Numbered from the stretch's first letter, positions 18,976 through 30,442 are shown. The stretch is DNA of 64,000 nt from Chthoniobacterales bacterium (GCA_035274845.1 DATENU010000020.1:186001-250000), one strand, 5' to 3'. Program-made: numbers and translations. The notes: a model not told the origin generated them from the sequence alone.

Positions 18976-19787
18976 GCAGACGCTTCGTTTTCGCGCTTCT
19001 CCTGTTTTTTGCACGCCCTCTTTTTGCCGAGGACTCGATTAGAGATGTCGAATTCGTCAAAGAGCAGAACGGCGATGCCATTACGCTGATCGCCAAAAGC
19101 AAATACGTCTCCGAATTCACCGTCACTCTGGAGGCCACCCTCGAGAACATGACTCCGTCCCGGCCCGTGCCGTTCACGGTGGAGTCCGCCGGCCGAAGCT
19201 CTTTCGTTCTCGTTCGTTTCGAGCGAAATGACAAAACGAAACGCTTTCGTTACGACTACCGCCCTTATTGCCAATTTGGCGCCCGCCGCTCCACCACCAG
19301 CAATGACGCGGACTACGCCATGCCTTTTGGGCCGGGCCGTTACGTTGTCATGCAGGGACCGCGCGGCACCTTCAGTCACTTCGCCGGATCGGGCAGTGAG
19401 AATGCGGTGGATTGGACAGTCCCCGAAGGCACGATCGTCTGCGCCGCGCGGGATGGCCGCGTCGTCGGGGTAAAGCAGGATTCGAACATTGGCGGCGCGG
19501 ATCGAAGTTTTCGGCCCTTCGCCAATTATGTCATCGTCAAGCACGCCGACGGCACGTTTGCCGAATACGTCCATCTGCAAAAGGATGGCGCCATGGTGAA
19601 GCTGGGCGATGAAGTCACCACCGGCCAGCCGATTGGGCTTTCCGGTCAAACCGGATTTGCCAGCAAGCCGCATCTCCATTTCGACGTCTTCCAGGCCATC
19701 GACGGGAAACGGAAGCAGAGCTTGCCGTTCCGATTAAAGACCAATCACGGCACCTTCACCGATTTCGTTCGCGGGCAGGCGTACTAG
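18972..19787 (+). CDS. Secreted M23 (LytM-type) metallopeptidase
   Basis: 271 aa. Signal peptide MSRRFVFALLLFFARPLFAE is cleavable after the A of LFA. The C-terminal LytM domain shows FSHFAGSGSENAVDW (zinc ligands H and D) near 135-150, then a beta-strand core, and the final HLHFDV with two histidines near 235-240. It cleaves peptidoglycan cross-links or, if it binds metal poorly, regulates amidases. It overlaps the preceding gene by 4 bp. Confidence 0.9.
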   Translation: MSRRFVFALLLFFARPLFAEDSIRDVEFVKEQNGDAITLIAKSKYVSEFTVTLEATLENMTPSRPVPFTVESAGRSSFVLVRFERNDKTKRFRYDYRPYCQFGARRSTTSNDADYAMPFGPGRYVVMQGPRGTFSHFAGSGSENAVDWTVPEGTIVCAARDGRVVGVKQDSNIGGADRSFRPFANYVIVKHADGTFAEYVHLQKDGAMVKLGDEVTTGQPIGLSGQTGFASKPHLHFDVFQAIDGKRKQSLPFRLKTNHGTFTDFVRGQAY

Positions 19788-19854
19788 GTGGATCGCGCAC
19801 TACGTCGCGCGATGCCAAAAAAATATCGAGCGCAGAGCTCCCGATCCACTCTTC

Positions 19855-19928
19855 TGTAGCCGCTTCGCTGCGCGAAGCGTTGTAGCGCACACTGCACACT
19901 GCACGTCGCCCGCAGGGCGACGGCTACA
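19855..19928. repeat. TGTAGC...CTACA hairpin repeat
   Basis: Begins TGTAGCCGCTTCGCTGCGCG and ends GTCGCCCGCAGGGCGACGGC followed by TACA. The terminal 8-9 bases (TGTAGCCG/CGGCTACA) are inverted. It sits between the convergent M23 and M13 peptidase genes and could also end their transcripts. A GTGGATCG...CGATCCAC hairpin precedes it at 19788-19850. Confidence 0.75.
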
Positions 19929-19938
19929 GAAGAAATCT

Positions 19939-22173
19939 CTACCAGATGTTCACCCTCTGGTCCTTCGGCCGCGCCATCGGCGAGCCGTCCGGAATATCGA
20001 ACGCCTTCTGGAACTCTTCGAAGTTCGAGAGCGGAATATTAGCGCGGAAGCGGCCCGGCGAATGCGGGTCCGTGGCCAGCCGCAGCTTCAGATCCTCGTC
20101 CCGCTGCGTGTTCCGCCAAATCTGGGCGTAACCGAGGAAGAACCGCTGCTCCGGCGTAAACCCGTCGATCTTCGGCTGCGGACCTTTCTTGGCCAGCGCC
20201 TTCTTGAACGCCATGAATGCGATCTTCACTCCGCCGATGTCGGCGATGTTTTCGCCCTGGGTCAGTTCGCCATTGATATGCACGTTCGGCAACGGCTCGG
20301 CGGCAGCGTATTGCGCCACCACTACCTGTCGCCGCTTGTCGTACTCGTCCGCCGACGCTTTCGTCCACCAATCCCGCAGGTTGCCGACCGCGTCATATTG
20401 GCGGCCCTGGTCGTCAAACCCGTGCGTCATTTCATGGCCGATCACCGCGCCCATGCCGCCATAGTTAACGGCGTCGTCCGCTTTCGGATCGAAGAAGGGC
20501 GGTTGGAGAATGCCGGCCGGGAACACGATCTCATTCATGTTCGGGTTGTAGTAGGCGTTTACAGTCGGCGGCGTAATGCCCCACTCGGTCCGATCAACCG
20601 GTTTGCCGATTTTTTTCAAGAGCCGATCGATCTCGAACATGTCGGCGCGCAGGACATTTTGAACGTAGGAGGTGCGGTCGATTTTCAGGGCCGAATAATC
20701 GCGCCATTTGTCGGGGTAACCGATCTTCACCCCAAAGGCCGCGAGTTTCTTCAAGGCCTGGTCTTTGGTCGGCTGGTCCATCCACTCCAGCGACTTGATC
20801 CGGTCGGCCAGCGCTTCCCGCAGGTTGTTCACCATTTCGAGCGCGCGAGCCTTGGCTTCAGGCGGGAATTTCTCCGCGACATAAAGTTTACCGAGCGCTT
20901 CGCCCAACTTGTCGTCCGTCTGGGTCACGACTCGCTTCCACCGCGGTTTGATCTGTTTGGTCCCGCGCAGGGTCGCTTCGTAAAACTGGAAGTTCTCGTT
21001 TACGAAATCGCTCGAAAGCATCGGCGCCATGTCCTTGATCAGGTGCCACCGCAGATACGGTTTCCAGTCGTCCACCGCTACCGTCTTGAACACGTCGTTC
21101 GCCGCTTTGAAGAAGTCCGGCTGGCCGACGTTGATGTCGCCCGCGTTGCTGAGCTTCAACTCCTTCAGGTAATCAGCCCAGTTGAAATCAGGCATCATCT
21201 TCTGGAGGTCGGCCTGCTTCATCTTGTTGTAATTTTTCTGCGGATCGCGCAGCTCGACGCGGGTCCGGGCCGGTTTGGCCAGCGACATTTCCAGGTCCAT
21301 TACCTTCTTCGCGTCCGCCGCCGCCTTGTCCGCCGGCGCGCCGGCCATCGTCAGCATCTTGGTAACGTGCTCGAGGTATTGCTCCCGGATTTTTTTGTGC
21401 TCCTCGTCGTCCTTCGTGTAGTAATCCCGGTCCGGCAGCCCGAGCCCGCCCTGATACGCCTGGGCGATGACTTTGGTGCTGTCTTTGTCGTCCTGGCCGG
21501 AGATGAAGAAGAAGAAGGCGTGGAGGCCCATCGAATGAAAACGCCCGATCTCTTTCAGCACGTCCTTGCGATCTTTCATCGCGTCGATCCGCTTGAATTC
21601 CTCGTCGAGCGGGGTCGCTTTCGCCCCGTCCACGGCTGATTCATTCATCCCGCTGGCGTAGAAATCGCCGACCTTCTGCACATCGGCGGAATCCGCCTTG
21701 TCATTCCCCTTCGATTTCTTCGTGGAGCTGGAGGCGTCCGCCGGTGCGGTGCCGCCCGCCGCCTTCTCCGCGATCTCATGGAGCGCGTCGTTGTTCTTTT
21801 CCGCCAGCTCATTGAAAGACGCCCAGCGCGAAAACTCCGGCGGAACCGGATTAGCCTTTACCCAGCCGCCATTCGCATAGAGGAAAAAATCGTCCGCCGG
21901 TTTCACCGACGTATCCATGTTCTTGGGATCCAGCGGTGGCGGGTTCTTATCTACCTGTGGCTTGGCGGCGGCATCGGTCGAACTGTTGGGCGCGATGGCC
22001 GGGCTTTGTCCCGTGACCGGAGGCGGACTTTGGTCAGCCGGCTTTTTCCCAGGTTCCTTAACCGTCGGCGGTTTATCAGCATCCTTGGACGGCGATTTAT
22101 TCGGTTCGGTTTGCGCGAGCAGAGGGCCGGCTGCCAGCAAACCAGAGATCAGGAGATAGATCGGTTTACGCAT
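19939..22173 (-). CDS. Secreted M13 (neprilysin/PepO-type) metallopeptidase
   Basis: 744 aa, the typical M13 size. Signal peptide MRKPIYLLISGLLAAGPLLA, then a Pro/Lys/Ser-rich linker to about residue 65. DTSVKPADDFFLYANGGW is the M13 N-terminal signature. The zinc site HEMTH (HExxH) lies near 578-582 within IGHEMTHGFDDQG, the third ligand in GENIADIGG near 641, and the C terminus ends in the invariant Trp region (DQRVNIW). ATG at 22173 is chosen: the frame continues upstream for 96 codons, but that part is Arg-rich and reads a pyrimidine-tract repeat. It is expected to cut exported peptides. Confidence 0.95.
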   Translation of the reverse strand: MRKPIYLLISGLLAAGPLLAQTEPNKSPSKDADKPPTVKEPGKKPADQSPPPVTGQSPAIAPNSSTDAAAKPQVDKNPPPLDPKNMDTSVKPADDFFLYANGGWVKANPVPPEFSRWASFNELAEKNNDALHEIAEKAAGGTAPADASSSTKKSKGNDKADSADVQKVGDFYASGMNESAVDGAKATPLDEEFKRIDAMKDRKDVLKEIGRFHSMGLHAFFFFISGQDDKDSTKVIAQAYQGGLGLPDRDYYTKDDEEHKKIREQYLEHVTKMLTMAGAPADKAAADAKKVMDLEMSLAKPARTRVELRDPQKNYNKMKQADLQKMMPDFNWADYLKELKLSNAGDINVGQPDFFKAANDVFKTVAVDDWKPYLRWHLIKDMAPMLSSDFVNENFQFYEATLRGTKQIKPRWKRVVTQTDDKLGEALGKLYVAEKFPPEAKARALEMVNNLREALADRIKSLEWMDQPTKDQALKKLAAFGVKIGYPDKWRDYSALKIDRTSYVQNVLRADMFEIDRLLKKIGKPVDRTEWGITPPTVNAYYNPNMNEIVFPAGILQPPFFDPKADDAVNYGGMGAVIGHEMTHGFDDQGRQYDAVGNLRDWWTKASADEYDKRRQVVVAQYAAAEPLPNVHINGELTQGENIADIGGVKIAFMAFKKALAKKGPQPKIDGFTPEQRFFLGYAQIWRNTQRDEDLKLRLATDPHSPGRFRANIPLSNFEEFQKAFDIPDGSPMARPKDQRVNIW

Positions 22174-22204
22174 CCTGCACCAAAGGATGAAACCGCGCCC
22201 TTGT

Positions 22205-22360
22205 CCAGTCATCCTAATCTTCCTCCTCCTTCTGCTCCTCCTGCTCCTGCTCGTTCTCGTCCTCGTCCTCGTTCTCGCATGGAGACGGCACGCCCGCGTG
22301 CCGAGGGGCTGGCGCCCAATCACGCTCACCCCCAACGGCCCGATGGCGAGCCGTCTCCAT
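22205..22360. repeat. CTCCTG/CTCGTC low-complexity tract and TGGAGACGGC hairpin
   Basis: 22209-22277 is a pyrimidine-rich tract of CTCCTGCTCCTG and CTCGTCCTCGTC units. Then 22280-22360 forms an inverted repeat: TGGAGACGGCACGCC at the left and GGCGAGCCGTCTCCA at the right. It lies between the divergent peptidase and amidase genes, and probably covers or replaces part of their promoters. Confidence 0.7.
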
Positions 22361-22442
22361 TTTTTGAACGCCGCGCCGGCAAACCAACTCCAATTCCGCA
22401 TCCGATTACGATTGTGGCACCTATCCTGCACCCTTATCCGTG

Positions 22443-23741
22443 ATGAACGCCCGCCGCTCAATTTTCCTCGCTCTTGCGGGCGCGATCTGCCTTTGGCTCA
22501 GCCCCCACTCGTTCGGGGCCAAATCCAAATCCGCGAAGAAGTCCGCCAAATCCTCCCCGAAATCCGCCGCGACCCCCGCCGCCAAGCCTTCTCCCGCACC
22601 CAATAAAGATTGGCAGGTCATCAAAGTCGGTCCGCGCGATTACCTCAGCGCCGATAACATCGCGAAGTTTTACGGCCTGCTCGGCAACGTTGACGCCACC
22701 GGCAAAAGCGTCGTTCTCAATAATGGCCGCAACCAGCTTCAGGTCACCCTCGACAGCCGGGAAGCGATCGTGAATGGCGTTCGCAACTGGCTCTCGTTCC
22801 CGGTCATCGCGCACGACAACAAATTCCTCGTTTCGCGCATCGACCTCGCCAAAACCATCGAGCCGCAGCTTCGGCCCCACATGATCCAGCGTAGCGGGAA
22901 AGTCACAACCATCGTCCTCGATGCCGGCCACGGCGGGTTCGACAAAGGCGCCGCCAGCACTTTCGGCAACGAAAAAACTTACGCGCTCGATGTCGCCCGC
23001 CAGCTTCGCCCCATGCTCCAGGCGAAAGGATTCAAGGTCGTCGTGACCCGCGAGAACGACGTTTTCATTCCGCTCGAAGTCCGGGCCCGGATCGCGAACG
23101 CGACCAAAGATTCCATTTTCGTCAGCATTCATTTCAACGCTACCGGTGCGAACCCGCACGCGACCGGTTTCGAGATTTTCTCGCTTACTCCGCGCGGCGC
23201 GCCCTCGACGAACGATGAATCGCTCGCGCTCCATTTCGTGAACATGCAGACCGGCAGCCCGGTGGAAGCGCAGAGCTTCGAGCTCTCCGCGGTCGTTTAT
23301 CATTCGATGCTCGGGCATTTCCTCCAGGAGTTTGACCGCGGCATCAAACGCGCCCGGTTCGCGGTCCTGCGTCACACGAAGATTCCGTCGATCCTCGTCG
23401 AGGGCGGTTTCCTCAGCGAAACCGGCGACGCCAAACAGATCGCCGACGCCGGCTGGCGAAAGCAATTGGCCGAATCGATCTGCGTTGGACTCGAAGGCTA
23501 CCGCGCGCTGGTTGAAAAGAAGCAGCGCCCCATGCTCGTCGCCGAATACCGCGCCCAGGCTTCCGGCGAAATCACAGTCGTCGATCTCGCCGTTCCGCCA
23601 TCCAAGCTGGAACCTGATGCCGTTATGCCCGTGTCGAACCCGCCCTTCGTCCCCAACATCACTCCGGCGCCAGCTGGGACCCCTCCAACCATCGCCCCGC
23701 CCTTGGACAGCGCGCTGACCGGTCCCGACCCGGAACCGTAG
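22443..23741 (+). CDS. Secreted N-acetylmuramoyl-L-alanine amidase (Amidase_3)
   Basis: 432 aa. Signal peptide (about 1-26), then a Lys/Ala/Ser/Pro-rich linker to about 55, and an N-terminal beta domain. The catalytic Amidase_3 domain starts at VLDAGHGGFDKGA (zinc His near 161), followed by ARIANATKDSIFVSIHFNA and ILVEGGFLSE with the catalytic glutamate. The C-terminal 60 residues are Pro-rich. It cleaves the amide bond between MurNAc and the stem peptide in the periplasm. ATG at 22443 is preferred to the GTG one codon earlier. Confidence 0.93.
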   Translation: MNARRSIFLALAGAICLWLSPHSFGAKSKSAKKSAKSSPKSAATPAAKPSPAPNKDWQVIKVGPRDYLSADNIAKFYGLLGNVDATGKSVVLNNGRNQLQVTLDSREAIVNGVRNWLSFPVIAHDNKFLVSRIDLAKTIEPQLRPHMIQRSGKVTTIVLDAGHGGFDKGAASTFGNEKTYALDVARQLRPMLQAKGFKVVVTRENDVFIPLEVRARIANATKDSIFVSIHFNATGANPHATGFEIFSLTPRGAPSTNDESLALHFVNMQTGSPVEAQSFELSAVVYHSMLGHFLQEFDRGIKRARFAVLRHTKIPSILVEGGFLSETGDAKQIADAGWRKQLAESICVGLEGYRALVEKKQRPMLVAEYRAQASGEITVVDLAVPPSKLEPDAVMPVSNPPFVPNITPAPAGTPPTIAPPLDSALTGPDPEP

Positions 23742-23753
23742 CCGGGAAACGTT

Positions 23754-23833
23754 TGTAGCGACGCCGCTCTGTCGGCGTAAAAGCGCCTAATTTGCTATCG
23801 AGCGTTTCACGGCGGCCGAGCGCCGTGGCTACA
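23754..23833. repeat. TGTAGC...CTACA hairpin repeat
   Basis: Runs from TGTAGCGACGCCGCTCTGTC to GGCCGAGCGCCGTGGCTACA, between the amidase and the next gene. It is followed by a CTTAATTTTCCCTTCTTAAT micro-repeat region up to 23880. Confidence 0.7.
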
Positions 23834-23916
23834 GCCTCTGAATTTCTTAATTTTCCCTTCTTAATTCTTCCTTCCTTCGTTAGGCTGGCCGCCGAGCAAT
23901 CAACCGAAAGGAACCC

Positions 23917-24354
23917 ATGAAAAAATACTTCAGCCTCGCAGTGACAGTTTGGTTCGCGTCGATCATCCTCGCCGTTGCCGCAACGCCCGACAAGGACGCG
24001 ATCATGGCCAAAGAGAAAGAAGCCTGGCAGGCTTTCAAAGACAAGAACGCCGATGCGTTTAAGAAAGTGGTGGATAAGGATTTTCGCGGCGTTTATGCCG
24101 AGGGCATCGTCAATCTGGATCAGGAACTGGCTGAGATGAAAACGACCGACATGAAGTCGTTCGCGATCAGCGATTTCACATCCTTCTCCGACGAGAAAGA
24201 CGTCATAGTCACCACCTACAAGTGCGCCATCCAGAGCTCGAACGGCGGCAAGGACACCTCCGGCACGTATAACTGCGGTACCGTTTGGAAAATGGAAAAC
24301 AACGTCTGGATGGCCATCTTCCACACCAACGCCAAAGCCGAGACGGCGAAGTAG
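23917..24354 (+). CDS. Secreted SnoaL/DUF4440-like protein
   Basis: 145 aa with a signal peptide (MKKYFSLAVTVWFASIILAVAA). The mature part follows the NTF2-like/DUF4440 pattern: helix KEKEAWQAFKDKNADAFKKV, then DKDFRGVYAEGI, and a terminal beta sheet ending VWKMENNVWMAIFHTNA. Family members are small ligand-binding or enzyme-like domains of mostly unknown function. ATG at 23917 has a good upstream GAAAGGAA ribosome site. Confidence 0.75.
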   Translation: MKKYFSLAVTVWFASIILAVAATPDKDAIMAKEKEAWQAFKDKNADAFKKVVDKDFRGVYAEGIVNLDQELAEMKTTDMKSFAISDFTSFSDEKDVIVTTYKCAIQSSNGGKDTSGTYNCGTVWKMENNVWMAIFHTNAKAETAK

Positions 24355-24531
24355 GATTTTAGATTTAGGATTGCAGATTGCGGATTCCTGCGGCGGGGGT
24401 CTGTTGCCCCCTCGTGCCCAAAGGCTGCGGGGTGAAGGTCGCGAAGAGTGCGCTTCGCGCGTCCAGGGGCAATTTGATTGCCGGCGTCCCAATCTGAAAT
24501 CTGAATTCGGCAATCTGCAATTTCCCAATTT

Positions 24532-24567
24532 TCCTTTTTACTTCTTACTTCTTCCTTCTTACTTTCC
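24532..24567. repeat. TTACTTCTTCCTTC micro-repeat (AAGTAAGAAGG family)
   Basis: Short direct repeats (TTTACTTCTTACTTCTTCC) just upstream of the TPP riboswitch. The same oligomer in the other orientation ends the DUF1801 gene (about 45910-45945), and a relative lies before trmO (62435-62471). The region 24360-24530 before it holds ATCTGAAATCTGAATTC-type copies and no gene. Confidence 0.65.
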
Positions 24568-24570
24568 CCC

Positions 24571-24656
24571 ATAGCGGGGGAGCCGAATTGGCTGAGACGT
24601 CCTGGACGAACCCCTTGAACCTGATGCGGGTAATTCCGCCGAAGGGAGCGAGGCAA
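24571..24656 (+). promoter_or_regulatory. TPP (THI-box) riboswitch controlling thiC
   Basis: Conserved TPP aptamer elements in order: GGGGGAGCC, GGCTGAGA at about 24590, the pyrimidine-sensor stem, then CCCTTGAACCTGAT, GGGTAAT, CCGCCGAAGGGA and GCG. These are the THI-box consensus blocks. It is followed within 20 nt by a strong intrinsic terminator and then thiC, so control is most likely by transcription attenuation when thiamine pyrophosphate is bound. Confidence 0.95.
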
Positions 24657-24662
24657 TAGTAG

Positions 24663-26734
<2,072 letters not shown>

Positions 26735-26735
<1 letters not shown>

Positions 26736-26968
26736 TGCGCATTTCCATGAACACGCGTTTGAGCGGGAGCGCGCGGGTAGACCGCACGGATGTGCTGCCT
26801 TCAGGTAAGCTTCGCGGGCTGACGAAGCTTATCAAAATCACTGAGGACGTGCGCAAATATGCTGCCGAGCACGGTATGTTGGACCAAGAGGGGTTAGCGA
26901 AAGGAATGGCCGAAAAAGCCGCTACGTTCCGCGCGAGCGGCGCCGAACTCTACGTAGCCGACAAGTAG
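26735..26968 (+). pseudogene. ThiC C-terminal fragment, copy 2
   Basis: 77-codon open frame starting in the thiC stop (TGATG). The first 31 codons are unrelated to ThiC and include a hairpin, TAAGCTTCG/CGAAGCTTA (26807-26833). From about 26829 it reads [20 protein letters not shown]...FRASGAELYVADK, which aligns with the last 45 residues of ThiC but differs from the intact gene at many positions. The Fe-S cysteines are absent. It may be translated by coupling, but it is most simply a displaced or remnant thiC 3' end. Confidence 0.75.
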
Positions 26969-26974
26969 CTCCTT

Positions 26975-29900
26975 GTGGAACCCAAACGTCCTTCTTTGCA
27001 GCGTGAGTTGCAAATTCGTGCGGATTCTGATGCCGCTGAGAGTGAATTGGCGCGGAGTCTGACAGAATTAGCAGGGTACATTATCCCTCAAGCCGAGGCG
27101 CATCTAAAACAGATCATCGCGCAGCATCCCGGGTTCGACCTACACGACGAGAAGCATTCTGCGGCCGTTGCCGAGAATATTTTCAAACTGCTCGGACAGT
27201 GCCTAAATGCCCGTTCCACGTTCGAGCTGTTTATACTTTTGGCGGCCGCGTATCTTCACGACTGCGCGATGGCGCTGCCGCAGTGGGAGATAAATCTATT
27301 TCAGCTCACTGAAGGAGTCAGTAAGGATGGGACGAACGACGAGAGCGGCGTCCGCAATGATTTGAAGCCGACGCTCAGCTACGAAGCAGCTGTACACCTC
27401 GTTCGGGGCCGCTCCCGTGAGCTTTACGGCGATTATTCGGAAGCGCGACGATGGCTGTTTTCGGCGCGAAGCGAAACCGCGTTTGTGGATGATCTTGCGG
27501 CACGGCTTCGTGCGTACCAAGATTTCCGAAGTGGCCATGCCACCGCATTGCGCGAACTTGCTGAGAACGCCGAACACTTTAGCAAATATTCGGACGAGCT
27601 CCGACAGGGTTTTATCCGGGAAACGCACTCGACGAGAATCGAGACTTGGGTTCGCAATCTCGACGAACTGTTCGAAGAGAGGCTGTCGGGTCGTTGGGGA
27701 AAAGCTCTGGCGCATGATCTGGCACGGGTATGTAGGAGCCATGGGGAAGGAGGCGAGTACATCCGAGCATTGCCCCGGACGGCATCTTTCGTCGGATCGT
27801 CCTGCGCGGATTTGCAGCTCGTCGCGACGTTGCTCCGCCTCGGGGACATCATTCATTTCAGCGCGGATCGAGCACCATTGATTCTCTTCCGGGAAAAGCT
27901 GATCGCGTCGCCGATGAGCAGGAAGCATTGGGCCGTAAAGAACGAGGGAATCAACAATGCGATCTCAACATTACCTTCCGGCGAGCGGACGGTCCGATAT
28001 TCGGCATACTTCCAAACACCGGGGCTGTATTTTCTCTTTCAGGAATACGCCGATTCCATCGATCGCGAGCTCGGGCTATACAATGAGCTAATTAGCCGTC
28101 CCAAGGCGGACGGTTCCGGCATCGCTTCGGTTCCGCTCCTTGCGCTTCGTAGTGATCGCGCTGGCGTTCGCTACGACCCGGCCAAGTTCGAACCGATCGC
28201 GGGTTTGAAGTTTTCACTCAACCAGAAGCGCATTCTTGACTTGCTGATGGGTGTGAACCTTTACCAAGACCGGTTTGCGTGTCTGCGCGAACTGTACCAG
28301 AACGCGCTCGATGCATGCAGATGCATGCGATCCATCGCCGCAAACGCGAGCATAGACGGGAACATCGAGTTCGGTTTCGGGAAAAGTGCTGGCGCAGGGG
28401 AAACGTACTTGTTCTGCCGGGACAATGGCATCGGGATGACAAAGGACATTGTCTCTCGGTTCCTGCTACAAATCGGGAACTCCTTCTACCGGTCGTCAGA
28501 GTTCCAACGTCTTGCGACAAATCTCGGAAGTACATTCACGCCGACTTCGCAATTTGGGATTGGCATCCTGTCATGTTTCATGATCGGACATCGAATGGAA
28601 ATCGTATCGCAGCCAATTAGTAGTATGAGCGGAACGTCAGCGCCGATCTCGTTTGTAATCGATGGCCCGCACGAGCATTTCTACTACACGCCTGTACATC
28701 CTGCAGATGCCGAAGCTGTTGGTCTGCACGGAACCCTAGTAAAGGTTTTCCTGAAGGAAGACGCTCAAAAGGCGATTTACAACGACGACGAAGATGTTGC
28801 GTTTTATGAGCACGGCGCATCCGCCCTCACGCACGACACGCCGTTTTCGAAGCAGGCGAAACGATGGGAGTCTCATCTTTATCACAAGGTCGCCATGTTT
28901 GTTGCTCAGCCGGTTGCCGGAATCAACGTCACCATTCAACTGGCGAAAAATCGCAGAGTGCCCGTCCTACGGTCGACGATCCCGTTCAACTACAGGACTC
29001 TCGGGATCGACGAAAGTAAGATCAAAGTTCTGGACGAGGCACGTAGGAAGCTCCGATGGGAAGAGAAGAATTACGCGTACCTCGATGTCATCGATGCGGT
29101 GGTTTCAAAGGAAATTACTGTCGAACATGAAGGAACAACGTTCAGCTGTATCGTGACATTACCGCGGCGCGGCTTTGTGCCATCTGACTGCCGCGCGTTC
29201 GGAGAAGTACGCGCTCTGTCCAAGGACAGTGGAGTCTTAGTTGATGGTATAAGCATTGGCAAAGCCGAGATCCAGTATCGGTTCGAGCGATCAGACTCGC
29301 TATCGCGGGTTGGCATTATCAACTTCTCCGGACGAACCCGGCCGGTTCTCTCGGTCAATCGAATGAACGTCGTCGAGTGGCCCAGCAACATTGAGGAGAT
29401 AACGACCGAGCTAGCGAGTCGACTTACGTTACGCCTCATACAAGAAGTTGAGAGGCACGCTGCCACTGAACGATTGACGGCGGATTCTGACGAACTCGCG
29501 CTAACATGGGAGTACCTCTTTTCGCGCTTCGGATTTCTGGCGGGCGACCTGATCAACGCTATCGTGGGCCGCGCGGAAGCTCACGTCCCGCACCGAGAGC
29601 TGTCTCAAGTGGTTGGGTGCTCGACGACGATCGAAGCGTTTGCTGCAGCACCTGTTACCACACTAACGCTCGGCAGATACCATGGGCTCAGTCAAACAAC
29701 GAAGCTCCTGTTGATCGCGAAGCTTTCCGAAGCCGAGGAGGTCCACGTCAAAGACGGCCACGTTGAGATTCGCGGCGGCGCATTTGCACCCCTCAGAAAC
29801 TTCTACGATTGGGACCATTTCCGCGAGCGGCAGTATGTGTTTCGAGCTGATACGTGGACCGGGTGCTATGAACATTTCGACTTGCTATCTGAAGTGTGGC

Positions 29901-30442
29901 CTGTCATTCCGCTGCGACTATTTGATCAACTCGGCTCGCACTATGGCGAAATGGAGTTCCTCAATAAGCGGACGAAGGTAATTCACCATTACAGCAACTC
30001 ATTGAGTGCGGTGAGCATGCTAGATCCGCTTCTTATACACCAAAAGCTCGGGATTTACGACGCGAAGCACCGGAGCTTTCCGGAGCGAAAACCGTCGAGT
30101 TTCGTTTATCGGTTTGAACAGGCACGCAACGATTTTTGGTTCGCGGAGTTAGAATCCGATACTGGCGAATCAGGCTTGAAGCGTGTGCGACCGATGATCA
30201 CAGCGTTCGTTGCACCACGTGAGCTAAGCGATGCGGAGAGCAGTGAGCTCGAAAGATATCGTGCTGAAGACCCCGAGTACGTCGACGGCGTGGAGAACGG
30301 TTGGAGCTTGCTGTTCACCGGGGATCGCGATTTGAATGTCGTCTGTCTGCCGGGGATTGTTTCGCGACAGCAGCTAATCGAGGCGCTTCCTGAGGCCTTC
30401 CGGCTAATCCACAACAAAGACGAGTATGTCTTTCTGAGCTGA
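26975..30442 (+). CDS. Large HD-domain plus GHKL (HSP90-like) ATPase protein, candidate conflict/defence gene
   Basis: 1155 aa from GTG at 26975, 6 bp after the thiC remnant. The N-terminal region (about 50-330) has an HD-type metal phosphohydrolase pattern: LHDEKH (57-61), AAYLHDCAMA with H95-D96, and LLRLGDIIHFSADR. The GHKL ATPase follows with the N box ELYQNALDAC (about 438-447), G1 box DNGIGM (about 480-485) and G2 box QFGIGILSCF (about 524-533), as in HSP90/MutL/MORC. The C-terminal 500 residues are unrecognised. HD plus HSP90-like ATPases occur in predicted NTP-dependent conflict systems. Codon use looks less GC-biased than its neighbours, consistent with transfer. Biochemical role unknown. 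Confidence 0.8.
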   Translation: MEPKRPSLQRELQIRADSDAAESELARSLTELAGYIIPQAEAHLKQIIAQHPGFDLHDEKHSAAVAENIFKLLGQCLNARSTFELFILLAAAYLHDCAMALPQWEINLFQLTEGVSKDGTNDESGVRNDLKPTLSYEAAVHLVRGRSRELYGDYSEARRWLFSARSETAFVDDLAARLRAYQDFRSGHATALRELAENAEHFSKYSDELRQGFIRETHSTRIETWVRNLDELFEERLSGRWGKALAHDLARVCRSHGEGGEYIRALPRTASFVGSSCADLQLVATLLRLGDIIHFSADRAPLILFREKLIASPMSRKHWAVKNEGINNAISTLPSGERTVRYSAYFQTPGLYFLFQEYADSIDRELGLYNELISRPKADGSGIASVPLLALRSDRAGVRYDPAKFEPIAGLKFSLNQKRILDLLMGVNLYQDRFACLRELYQNALDACRCMRSIAANASIDGNIEFGFGKSAGAGETYLFCRDNGIGMTKDIVSRFLLQIGNSFYRSSEFQRLATNLGSTFTPTSQFGIGILSCFMIGHRMEIVSQPISSMSGTSAPISFVIDGPHEHFYYTPVHPADAEAVGLHGTLVKVFLKEDAQKAIYNDDEDVAFYEHGASALTHDTPFSKQAKRWESHLYHKVAMFVAQPVAGINVTIQLAKNRRVPVLRSTIPFNYRTLGIDESKIKVLDEARRKLRWEEKNYAYLDVIDAVVSKEITVEHEGTTFSCIVTLPRRGFVPSDCRAFGEVRALSKDSGVLVDGISIGKAEIQYRFERSDSLSRVGIINFSGRTRPVLSVNRMNVVEWPSNIEEITTELASRLTLRLIQEVERHAATERLTADSDELALTWEYLFSRFGFLAGDLINAIVGRAEAHVPHRELSQVVGCSTTIEAFAAAPVTTLTLGRYHGLSQTTKLLLIAKLSEAEEVHVKDGHVEIRGGAFAPLRNFYDWDHFRERQYVFRADTWTGCYEHFDLLSEVWPVIPLRLFDQLGSHYGEMEFLNKRTKVIHHYSNSLSAVSMLDPLLIHQKLGIYDAKHRSFPERKPSSFVYRFEQARNDFWFAELESDTGESGLKRVRPMITAFVAPRELSDAESSELERYRAEDPEYVDGVENGWSLLFTGDRDLNVVCLPGIVSRQQLIEALPEAFRLIHNKDEYVFLS

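Noticed and set aside
20062-21639. 525-codon + frame opposite the M13 peptidase
   Set aside because: Shadow of a certain gene.
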